In this document: positions 30,479-38,672 of the stretch, one piece after another
How the letters are laid out: each line of letters begins with the position of its first letter
How positions within the stretch are numbered: position 1 is the first letter of the stretch
Source: Peronospora farinosa
Taxonomy: Eukaryota; Oomycota; Peronosporomycetes; Peronosporales; Peronosporaceae
DNA length: 64,000 nucleotides
Reading direction: 5' to 3'
Assembly (NCBI GenBank): GCA_947646735.1
Contig: CANTFK010000673.1
Location: forward strand, 1-64,000
Program-made: the position numbers and the translations under genes
Notes under the pieces: generated by a model
Databases searched by the model: none
Told to the model about the DNA's origin: nothing
The model's input: only the letters and a program-made list of their open reading frames with translations

Positions 30479-33400
30479 TTAGCCACCAGATCCCTCTTCA
30501 TGTGATTGCATCACTTCAAAACGATTCCGGCTAATCTTGCCACGTTCAAAATCTCGCAATAAGGCACCACAATTTAAGTCGGCTTCATCCACCCAGGATG
30601 GTTTAGCATGACCTTTCCAGTAGACTTTAAACTGTCTATGTACTCGTCCAAAACGTGTCTTTCTATCAGATCGTACATCCACAATCTTTTCCACTTCGAA
30701 TTCATCGTCTCCCAGATTACCTTCAAAACTGTCTTCTGGCAAAAGCGCTTCATCAAAATCGAATCGATATTCTTCTTCGATCGTCAGCAAATTTTTTGGA
30801 CGATCAGGGAACGTCTTCACTTTCTTCAACTTGGATATATGTACGACGGGAAATAATCGATATGGCGTACCAGCAATCTCCAGTCGGACAGCGTGATCTC
30901 CACACATTTCTTTTACTCGAAAAGGTCCATGCCACATATGTGCTAGCTTTCGAGCGTACCCTTCTTTCACACGATCCAAATATAACCAGACTTGCGCCCC
31001 CGGCTCAATTTCGTGAGGCTTGAGATCTTCATTGTGGCGATCAGCACGTGTTTGGATCGCAGTCCTGAGTCTCTCATTTACTGCTTCTCTCGCCCGCTGA
31101 TAATGCCGCTGCATATGATATCGCCACCTACGTGGATCGCGATCTCGACGCCTAGTACTTCCTAATGGTAACGTAGCTTCCAACGTAGATCTCGGGTCCC
31201 AACCATGAATCAAGAAAAATGGCGTTTCGCCGCGCACCCGATCTTGAGCGGTATTGATTGCGAAAGTTAGACGTTCGGCATACTCATCCCAGTCTTGTTG
31301 ATTAACGTCAGAGACATACATCTTTAATGCACGAGTCAGAGTTTGCACCATACGTTCCGCAGTTCCATTCGCTTGAGGGCGATATGCCATCGTTGCCCTT
31401 TGCTTTTGCCCAATAAGTCGATTGAACGCACGAAAAAAATCCGACATAAACCCGGGCTCTCGATCGTGCCGTATCGCTTCACTCGCACCGAATCGTCGAA
31501 AGATACACTCCTCGTAATTCTCGGCGATCGTCTGAGCTGTTCTAGATTTGCTCGCCTTGGCAACCACATAGCCCGAAAAGAGATCGACCCAGATCAATAA
31601 TTCAGTGTTGCCTTTGAAAGATCTAGGCAGCGACGGAATATGATCCATGGCAATAATCTGGAACGGATAAGTAGCTTGTAAATTTCCCGGAGACTCTCCA
31701 TTAATAACCGGACGTCCTTTTCCAGTCTCGCAGTCAGTGCATTCGCTCACATATCGTTGTACACTGCGATACAGGCCTCTCCAATGAAAACGAGATCGGA
31801 TCCGTTGATACGTCCTACCGATTCCCTGGTGCCCTCCTTCCAAACTGGCATGGTAGTGGTGTAGAAAATCTTGCTGAAGAGTTTCTGGCACCACCAAACG
31901 AGCAATTCCATCGAGATCGTCCGAATTTTTCACAGCTCCCGGGCAAAAATATAGAATATCGCTTTCATCCACCTCATAATCACTTGCAATCTTGGCGCAT
32001 GACTTCGCTTCTTCCATACTGAGATTCGTTATATCACCAATCAGAAAAATCTTTAGGTTAGCGATCCAACATTCCTCATCTTGAGCTTGTCGTATACGTT
32101 CACTTCGCATTTGCTGCACAAATTCTTCTTGCAAGATCTCGGGTGGTTGACGTCTTCTCCGGGTTGCTCTGGTAATCGCAGCCACTTTAACCACCGATTC
32201 GGTCTGCTTCGACTTCAACAACTCATCCAGTCTATTAAGAGTAATGAGATCTTGGCGATCTCCTTCCGAAGTGATGACCACACCTTGTTCCTTCTGTAAA
32301 GCAGTACTCGCCAGTCGATCTGCACTTTGGTTCCAGTCGCGTTTCATGTGTAAGAACTCATGGATCGGCCATGATCGAAGCTTCTCCATTGCTTTCTGTC
32401 GCAACAACTGCAGTCCAGGAGCCTTGCAATCGATTTCACCCCGCATCTGTCGAATCACTAGGTTGGAGTCGCCACAAATAATAACGCGTCCCCTAGTTTG
32501 ATTCTCCAACAGATCAAAGCCTAATAGTAAACCCCGATATTCGGCTTCGTTCACTGTTAAGTCCGTTGCATATTCCGATGCAGCAGCCACAATAGTCCAC
32601 TCAGGAAGTTTCCATATTATCGCACTGTATGATCCACCCTTTCGCTTGGTTCGTGCCGATCCATCGAAACTGACGACCAAGAGACTTTCATCTTCTTCCA
32701 CCGTAGGCGGTGGCATACTTAGAGTTTGCCTTGGCTGTTTCCGGGGAGCGATCGCAATCAACACTTCGTCGACTTCTTCACGGGGAGTCACACTTGCAGC
32801 CAGGGCACCAAGCATTTCATCTTCGCCCTTTTCACATTTCTTGATCTCCAAAGTCCAAGTCGATAATAATGCGGCCCACCTACCTAGCCTGCCATTGAGA
32901 CCGAAGGATTGCACCAACCAGGCCATCGTCGAGAAACGCGTAAGAACTTTAATCTCTCGCGAGACTAGCATGCAATAACATATATCCAAAATCCGAAGTA
33001 ATGCTAGTATCTCCTTCTCGACCATTCCGTAATTGATTTCATTAGGCTTCAGCGTTCGGCTTGTAAAAGTAACTGGCCAATATATACCATCATACTCCTG
33101 CAATAAAGCTGCTGAAACGGCCCATTTACTCGCATATACGACAATTACCGGAGGCCGATCTGGATCGAAGTGTCTGAGGATCGGGGTATTAGCGATCTTG
33201 GCTTTCAACATGGTAAATGCGATCATCGCTTTTTCCCATCGAGTCCGTCCTTCTGGATCTGGATCGTCCCCAATATCGAACTTTTGATCTGAATCATTCC
33301 TGGTTGCGACAGTCGAATCCAATGCATTCATCTTGTCAGAACAGCGGATTTCATGGAAATCTGCTTCCCTTAATTCATATAGCACTGACGCATAAATCGC

Positions 33401-36388
33401 AAAGTCTTCGACAAATCGACTATAGTAATTCAAGCTTCCCAGAAACGATTGCATCGATCGCAACGTTTTTGGGAACGGAATATTCACCAGCGATCCCAAA
33501 TCCTTTGGATTAGCTTCGATTCCTGCCAGTGAGACTTGATGACCCAGGTAGTCCACCTTACGTCGTCCCCAAAAACTTTTAGCGAGACTGATCGACAAAT
33601 TCCATTCGTTGCATACTTCTAACAATCGCTTTACCTTATCATATAAGGAGGCCCACGATGTTGCTGGAATTAGTATGTCATCAATATATGACCTTCGGCC
33701 AAGCACAGATGGCTTCTGGCTAGTATCCGGTTCGCCTTCTGTGAATACATCAACCAGCTTTGGCGATCCCGTTACCGTATCAGCGGAGTCGAGTGATCCT
33801 GTGGCAATTGCGTTTGGATCCGTACCGATCTTGAGGTATCCATACAGTGCATTATCAATTAGACGTTGGTAAATCTGCGGAGCGTTTTTTAGCCCAAACG
33901 GCATTCGTAACCACTCGAACAGGCCTGACGGCGTGATAAAAGCAGAAATCATCCTTGCTCGCTCGGTCATTTCCACGACCCAAAATCCACTGGCCATATC
34001 CAACGAACAATACCACATAGCTTTATCCATATCTTGCAATAATTCGCTAATCAGAGGCATAGGATACACCATCAATCTCGTGAGTTGATTCACCCGCCGA
34101 TAGTCAATACATAACCGGATGTCGACACCATTCTTTTTTATGATTACCACAATCGGCGAAGCCCATGGTGATGTCGACGGCTGGATAATCCTGGCTGATA
34201 GTAATCCTTTGATTAGGTCAGCTAACTTCTCGCGAAATTTGGGAGCGACCGGTCGTACTCGTTGTGCGATCGGGTGTGCTCCACCAACATCGATATCACA
34301 TACTGCTCCTCGAGCTGCAGGAGGAAGCGCGTTTCCTTTGCCAATGAGTAAGTGTCGGTTCGCCCAAATTAATTGCCGTAGACTTTCTTGGTCCTTGGTT
34401 AAAGGAACTCCCGGATCGCCCACTTGGATATCATCAATCGTAACTTCTTCGGTGGATGACACAATCTCAGGCAAGACAGCCATATGCTGATCCACATCTT
34501 CGGCATACAATTCACCACTCTCATGACAATACATCGAGTCTTCAGGCTTCATCTTTACACTTCCTCCGGCTAGAATAAATTCGTCGTTGATAATCGTCGT
34601 ATCACTAGCTTGCTCTTGTTCTCGCAGATCGCGATCCAGATCGGCCAGATCGCGGTTATTAATTACCATATCGGCCAGATCGCGGTCATCGCGATCCAGA
34701 TCAGCCAGATCGCAGTCCTCAATTGTCGGATCGGGGTTATCGCGATCCAGATCGGCCAGATCGCGGTTATTAATTACCATATCGGCCAGATCGCGGTCAT
34801 CGCGATCCAGATCAGCCAGATCGCAGCCCTCAATTGTCGGATCGGGGTTATCGCGATCCAGATCGGCCAGATCGCGGTTATTAATTACCATATCGGCCAG
34901 ATCGCGGTCATCGCGATCCAGATCAGCCAGATCGCAGTCCTCAATTGTCGGATCGGGGTTATCGCGATCCAGATCGGCCAGATCGCGGTTATTAATTACC
35001 AGATCGGCCAGATCGCGGTCATTGATTGCCAGATCAGCCAGATCGCAGTCCTCAATTGTCGGATCGCGCTCCATACATTTCGGTGTATAGTTATTGTGAG
35101 TGTAATTATCTTCACCCCACGGCCCTTTCACGTGATCGACATTTGACATCCCTCTGATCGCATTGATTACCCATGGAGATTGCGCTACTTGCTCGCTTTC
35201 ATCTTCGATCACCCGATCTTCTACATTGTTGCCACCGATTCCTCTTATCGCATCGCATTCTTCATTGGATCGTGTCGTGGGTTTCACTGTTTCCGTAGTC
35301 CTTTCTTCTGCTTCCTTTTTTGAGCGTGTTAAGATCCTCTTCGGCGTAGGGTACGAAGGATGGTCCACTAGCGGTCCGGTATATTCCTCCAGTAGTTCTT
35401 CTTCTCGATCCGTTGTCGCTTCGAACGCTAATGTCTGCCATTCGTTATACCGACGCGATCCCACCGAGACATATCCTGGGGACCGAGGTATCATATCAGC
35501 AACCATCCACCAACCTAATGGCGATCCATGACTTAAAGTCACTTCTTGATCGCCGATATTAGTCAGCTGTAGATACTTGATCTGACCTGGTCCCGTAGTT
35601 ACTGTAGGTACCCACTTCGGATCGCGCCTCACCCAGATCTTGGCTTTAGGAGGACTAACTCCGATCTTCACTTCGGTCGATTTGCCCACGGGAATCACCA
35701 CATATTGATCTGGAATTGTGATCGCTTGTATGGTCGCCCGGTAAGGGGGTCTTCGTCCATTCAGAAGTATCCTGACCTCATCAGGCAAACAAAGTGTTCC
35801 ATCTGCTAAATCCAGGCGTATTCCAGCTGGGACCATAAAATCCATTCCTAGGATCGCGTCTTGACCTACTTGATCTCCTACCCAAGCATCAAAATAATAG
35901 ACTAGCGATCCATTCAGCGTGATCTTGATTCTTGTACGACCGTCCGTCATGTATATGTTCTCACCAATCCCAACACATTCTTGCCTCTGACTCTCGTCAA
36001 TGACACATCCTACCTTACGAGCAAAGGTGGTGTCGACGATTGAGACTTCGGCTCCAGAATCAAACAACATAATCGCCTTTTCATTGTTGATCTTGCCCGT
36101 TGCCTTGGCTTGCTTGAACCATTTTCCTGGGGTATGATATTTCCAATATCCCCGTGATTCACCTGGTGCTAAGTCGAGCTCCATTTTCGCAGGCGATCGG
36201 GCATATTCATCAACTCTTACGACGCTTGATATTGAACGCAGAAATTTTGAATCTTCACATGTATTATTCGGGTCGATCTGAGTGTTAACGCCCTGATCTG
36301 TCGATCTTCTTTCCACAAATGCATAAATGCAGAGCCTAGAACGCTCGGCTCGTACCAGATTCCAACCTGGCGAGCGTCCTAGTTTAAC
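30479..36388 (-). CDS. pol: pol polyprotein of element E: protease, RT, RNase H-like, aRNH, integrase, chromodomain
   Basis: An intact frame, expressed by -1 shift from gag at 36382-36388; counted from the GTG at 36316 it has 1945 codons. Approximate residues: protease LFDSGAEVSIVD at 85; acidic DRDLADL repeats 410-575; RT 660-950 with YCSLDMASGFW, MPFGLKNAPQIYQRL and YIDDIL at 880; a first RNase H-like domain 1050-1180 in which the catalytic DAS and TDH have become YAS and TRF; aRNH 1209-1340 with all four acidic positions (SFDGSA, NEAEYRG, CGDSNLV, SADRLA); integrase with HHYH..CTDCETG (1480-1530) and DHIPS, HDREPGF and GTAERMVQ; and a chromodomain at 1870-1920 (FKVYWKGHAKPSWVDEADL). This makes it an aRNH-bearing chromovirus-like element. 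It copies element RNA to DNA and integrates it; the chromodomain probably guides target choice. Confidence 0.95.
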   Translation of the reverse strand, partial: VKLGRSPGWNLVRAERSRLCIYAFVERRSTDQGVNTQIDPNNTCEDSKFLRSISSVVRVDEYARSPAKMELDLAPGESRGYWKYHTPGKWFKQAKATGKINNEKAIMLFDSGAEVSIVDTTFARKVGCVIDESQRQECVGIGENIYMTDGRTRIKITLNGSLVYYFDAWVGDQVGQDAILGMDFMVPAGIRLDLADGTLCLPDEVRILLNGRRPPYRATIQAITIPDQYVVIPVGKSTEVKIGVSPPKAKIWVRRDPKWVPTVTTGPGQIKYLQLTNIGDQEVTLSHGSPLGWWMVADMIPRSPGYVSVGSRRYNEWQTLAFEATTDREEELLEEYTGPLVDHPSYPTPKRILTRSKKEAEERTTETVKPTTRSNEECDAIRGIGGNNVEDRVIEDESEQVAQSPWVINAIRGMSNVDHVKGPWGEDNYTHNNYTPKCMERDPTIEDCDLADLAINDRDLADLVINNRDLADLDRDNPDPTIEDCDLADLDRDDRDLADMVINNRDLADLDRDNPDPTIEGCDLADLDRDDRDLADMVINNRDLADLDRDNPDPTIEDCDLADLDRDDRDLADMVINNRDLADLDRDLREQEQASDTTIINDEFILAGGSVKMKPEDSMYCHESGELYAEDVDQHMAVLPEIVSSTEEVTIDDIQVGDPGVPLTKDQESLRQLIWANRHLLIGKGNALPPAARGAVCDIDVGGAHPIAQRVRPVAPKFREKLADLIKGLLSARIIQPSTSPWASPIVVIIKKNGVDIRLCIDYRRVNQLTRLMVYPMPLISELLQDMDKAMWYCSLDMASGFWVVEMTERARMISAFITPSGLFEWLRMPFGLKNAPQIYQRLIDNALYGYLKIGTDPNAIATGSLDSADTVTGSPKLVDVFTEGEPDTSQKPSVLGRRSYIDDILIPATSWASLYDKVKRLLEVCNEWNLSISLAKSFWGRRKVDYLGHQVSLAGIEANPKDLGSLVNIPFPKTLRSMQSFLGSLNYYSRFVEDFAIYASVLYELREADFHEIRCSDKMNALDSTVATRNDSDQKFDIGDDPDPEGRTRWEKAMIAFTMLKAKIANTPILRHFDPDRPPVIVVYASKWAVSAALLQEYDGIYWPVTFTSRTLKPNEINYGMVEKEILALLRILDICYCMLVSREIKVLTRFSTMAWLVQSFGLNGRLGRWAALLSTWTLEIKKCEKGEDEMLGALAASVTPREEVDEVLIAIAPRKQPRQTLSMPPPTVEEDESLLVVSFDGSARTKRKGGSYSAIIWKLPEWTIVAAASEYATDLTVNEAEYRGLLLGFDLLENQTRGRVIICGDSNLVIRQMRGEIDCKAPGLQLLRQKAMEKLRSWPIHEFLHMKRDWNQSADRLASTALQKEQGVVITSEGDRQDLITLNRLDELLKSKQTESVVKVAAITRATRRRRQPPEILQEEFVQQMRSERIRQAQDEECWIANLKIFLIGDITNLSMEEAKSCAKIASDYEVDESDILYFCPGAVKNSDDLDGIARLVVPETLQQDFLHHYHASLEGGHQGIGRTYQRIRSRFHWRGLYRSVQRYVSECTDCETGKGRPVINGESPGNLQATYPFQIIAMDHIPSLPRSFKGNTELLIWVDLFSGYVVAKASKSRTAQTIAENYEECIFRRFGASEAIRHDREPGFMSDFFRAFNRLIGQKQRATMAYRPQANGTAERMVQTLTRALKMYVSDVNQQDWDEYAERLTFAINTAQDRVRGETPFFLIHGWDPRSTLEATLPLGSTRRRDRDPRRWRYHMQRHYQRAREAVNERLRTAIQTRADRHNEDLKPHEIEPGAQVWLYLDRVKEGYARKLAHMWHGPFRVKEMCGDHAVRLEIAGTPYRLFPVVHISKLKKVKTFPDRPKNLLTIEEEYRFDFDEALLPEDSFEGNLGDDEFEVEKIVDVRSDRKTRFGRVHRQFKVYWKGHAKPSWVDEADLNCGALLRDFERGKISRNRFEVMQSHEEGSGG
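34600..35080 (-). repeat. GATC-rich repeat coding the acidic protease-RT linker of E
   Basis: Tandem units of about 39 and 117 bp built on GATCGCGATC and GATCGGCCAGATCGCGG. In pol phase they read DRDLADLVINNRDLADLDRD and similar. The repeat consensus differs from that of element A (11078-11760), although both sit at the same point of pol and both keep Asp-Arg-Asp. The two plus-strand frames over it are shadows. Confidence 0.9.
36337..36388 (-). promoter_or_regulatory. gag-pol -1 frameshift site, element E
   Basis: On the minus strand: G-TTA-AAC (36388-36382), gag stop TAG (36381-36379), and an 11-bp stem from TAGGACGCTCG and CGAGCGTTCTA with an inner CCAG..CTGG hairpin. The -1 frame has its last stop (TGA) 8 nt before the heptamer and is open from there through all of pol. 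GUUAAAC is a known -1 slippery heptamer in a nidovirus, where it also precedes a stop codon. Confidence 0.8.
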
Positions 36389-38295
36389 ATTTCTTCAGCC
36401 TTCGGCGGAAGCATTCCAGCATGCTTGGTTGGGACATACCACTTGCGTATCATGTTGTAGAATTCTTCCATTCGACATTTTCCATGCTCATGGATATCTC
36501 CGCAGGCAGCACAGGTGTAAAAACACTTGTCCGACGGATGTCCCTTACGACCACACTTCTGACACGTTAGTCTCTTCCAGCATCCACGATCATCGTGTTT
36601 CTTCGACCCACAATGGGTACAAGCCTTCTGATTCACCACGCGATCTGGACCGCGATCTTGATCCAAATAGTCTGATCCCGCGCGTTGATCACTATATTTC
36701 TTCACGCGATCTGGTACTGTGGCCACACATAAGTTGCGTCGATCTATTTCGGCGTCTGATCCACTAATATCCGAGTCTGACTCACTGCTACTGCCTTCCA
36801 GACGAATCGCTCTCACAGCACGAGTTGGTTTCGAGGGTGCCGGAGTGGATGCCGACGCAGATCGCTGACGAAATTTGCTCGATCCCATTGCACTCGGATA
36901 CTGTCTTCCCTCCATGCGTTGATATGTTCGCAGAGTTTCTTCCATATCATCGGCGTCTCCAAGGCGTAACAACGTCAACTGCTTAGCCAGATCGCGATCA
37001 TCCAGTGTACCAATGAAATGTTCCACATGTTCTCGGCGAATTGAGGGCGATCCTTCCCGAATGGGGATTTTTGCTCGGATCGCGGCCACATTCAGTCGAT
37101 ACAAATATTCCAATGGAGTTTCATCAGATCGCTTCTTCGCATGGTAGTATTGTCTCCCGACCGACATACCATATCCACAATACTGGATCATGAAGGTTTC
37201 CAGCAACGACTTCCATGAATTCCGGGTGGATCGACTTAACTGGCTATACCAATTTCGTGCCGGCCCCGTAAGTAAATCACCAAATACTAGACATTTTTCA
37301 TCATCCGGGGCTTGGTCGCGTAAGAACGCCGACTTGGCCTTGTTGACCCAACTTCTCGCTCGATCTTCATCCTTGTCCCGTCCTGTAAATTCTTTCAGAT
37401 CTGCGATCGCAGACATTCGAATCCGCTGCGTGACAAGTCCACCATTAGGTACAGCGCCTGCACTTGCGACTTGTGGCCGTCTTAGATCCTCCAGACCCAA
37501 ATCGTCTGGATCGTAATTATTGGATCGCGATTGACGCGATCCGGCCGATTCCATATCCACATCCGAAATGCAAACTTTTGGGGTGTTTGTAGGGATCGCG
37601 GATCGACTGGCGATCATGCGAGCTTGATCCTGCTCGTACTTTCTCATGGCAGCTTCAAAATAAGATTGCAATTGACCTGATCCATTCACGTTCATGTCTT
37701 CAGCTGTGAGTGCCGTCGTCGATTGTTCTCTGGCCTTAATCGGTGCCAGTCGCTCGCGAATATGCGCTGCACCAGCCGGTCCAAGTGACATTCGCTGCAT
37801 ATTAATCGAGTCGTCCGACTCCCCTTCGGATTCCGCTGACATATATTGCGAAGATCCCGTATGATATCCTTTTGGTATATCTGCAATCGGCTGGATCGTC
37901 TGATCCACCGGATCGCGCTCTCCAATTAGAGGAACTAGCTTCGAAAACAGAGATCGCCCTGCTTGGATCACCCGATCATGATCGCATTCCAACAGCACCT
38001 GCGCGTCAAAAGCTCCAGCGGTGAATCCAGCGTTCTGGAGCAACTCCATAAGCCGACGGATCGCTTCCAACTGGTTCGGTGTCGGAATGGGAGCTGAAAT
38101 TGGTCCTCGTAGCGATCCAATCAACTTCGGTTTCAAAATCTTTAGAACGGGATCGCTTGACAACAGATCTTTAAGCGCCTTCCAATGAAAACACCATTCC
38201 AGCTGATCCAGTTGCCATCCTTTCGCCTTGTCTTCCTCATGCGCTGGCTTCACGTCGATATCATCATGATCCGACTCAGGCGCCTTCATCTTCAC
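36379..38295 (-). CDS. gag: gag polyprotein of element E
   Basis: An intact 638-codon frame from GTG at 38295 (first ATG six bases on, MKAPESDHDD); the phase is also open upstream into the leader, where it matches the family-2 Gag N-terminus (DPLDKNPTVKTE against DPEDHQPTVKTE). Residues about 20-110 hold WCFHWKALKDLLSSDPVLK and TPNQLEAIRRL. The capsid core is at about 295-420 (ADLKEFTGRDKDEDRARSWV, MSVGRQYYHAKKRSDETPLE). Three Cys/His groups close the protein: CTHCGSKKHDDRGC, CQKCGRKGHPSDKC and CAACGDIHEHGKC. Gag would assemble the virus-like particle and bind element RNA. It terminates at MLN-TAG, within the frameshift signal. Confidence 0.93.
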   Translation of the reverse strand: MKMKAPESDHDDIDVKPAHEEDKAKGWQLDQLEWCFHWKALKDLLSSDPVLKILKPKLIGSLRGPISAPIPTPNQLEAIRRLMELLQNAGFTAGAFDAQVLLECDHDRVIQAGRSLFSKLVPLIGERDPVDQTIQPIADIPKGYHTGSSQYMSAESEGESDDSINMQRMSLGPAGAAHIRERLAPIKAREQSTTALTAEDMNVNGSGQLQSYFEAAMRKYEQDQARMIASRSAIPTNTPKVCISDVDMESAGSRQSRSNNYDPDDLGLEDLRRPQVASAGAVPNGGLVTQRIRMSAIADLKEFTGRDKDEDRARSWVNKAKSAFLRDQAPDDEKCLVFGDLLTGPARNWYSQLSRSTRNSWKSLLETFMIQYCGYGMSVGRQYYHAKKRSDETPLEYLYRLNVAAIRAKIPIREGSPSIRREHVEHFIGTLDDRDLAKQLTLLRLGDADDMEETLRTYQRMEGRQYPSAMGSSKFRQRSASASTPAPSKPTRAVRAIRLEGSSSESDSDISGSDAEIDRRNLCVATVPDRVKKYSDQRAGSDYLDQDRGPDRVVNQKACTHCGSKKHDDRGCWKRLTCQKCGRKGHPSDKCFYTCAACGDIHEHGKCRMEEFYNMIRKWYVPTKHAGMLPPKAEEMLN

Positions 38296-38672
38296 TCGAG
38301 ATGGCTTCGAATTCTTCTTCTTCTTCGAATTCGGAGTGGTTTTGGATAAATTTCCTTCGGTTTTAACCGTAGGATTTTTATCCAGCGGATCGCGTTTTGC
38401 AAAACGCGATCCGCAGGGGTCCTCGAAAGGACCTGGGAAGGGGGTAGAGGTTTTTCTTCCAGATCAATCTCTTGATCTTCCTCCTTGGTTTTCTTTTCAT
38501 CTGCGCCCCTCCCAAAACGCTGATGATCCGGGGATCTTTTTTCTTCACACGTCTGCGGTGATCCCTTTGCCGCTGACGCTTCAATCCCAGGTTCAGTCTT
38601 GATCTTGACATCTTCTCTCAGGGACTCACGGTGAAATCCCGAGTCACCAGAAGATCCGGGCACGCGCACCAT
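38292..38672 (-). CDS. Leader ORF of element E, ATG overlapping the primer-binding site
   Basis: The ATG at 38672 overlaps the first bases of the primer-binding site and opens MVRVPGSSGDSGFHRES; the frame runs 126 codons to a stop that overlaps the gag GTG. It includes DLEEKPLPPSQV, equivalent to the EEKPQNPPPYV of family-2 Gag, where the same ATG frame continues into Gag (with one nonsense codon in H). So it is probably the original Gag N-terminus, separated here by a phase change. The Arg-rich end (RIRRRRRIR) is likely read out of phase. Confidence 0.5.
   Translation of the reverse strand: MVRVPGSSGDSGFHRESLREDVKIKTEPGIEASAAKGSPQTCEEKRSPDHQRFGRGADEKKTKEEDQEIDLEEKPLPPSQVLSRTPADRVLQNAIRWIKILRLKPKEIYPKPLRIRRRRRIRSHLE
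38385..38414. repeat. Perfect 30-bp palindrome in element E leader
   Basis: GCGGATCGCGTTTTG followed directly by its reverse complement. It lies 90 bp upstream of the gag frame start. The element A leader keeps an imperfect version (7187-7214). Confidence 0.9.
38653..38671 (-). promoter_or_regulatory. Primer-binding site of element E
   Basis: TGGTGCGCGTGCCCGGATC on the minus strand, one base after the LTR end. It would pair with a tRNA ending ..CCGGGCACGCGCACCA. This is not the Ser tRNA of the array, whose 3' end is AGCTGTCG-CCA. The site and the following 30 bases are conserved in elements B, G and H. Confidence 0.75.

Noticed and set aside
34587..35146. Plus-strand Ser/Arg-rich and Ile/Gln-rich frames
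   Set aside because: Shadows of the GATC-rich repeat within pol of element E; repeats free of stops give open frames in several phases.
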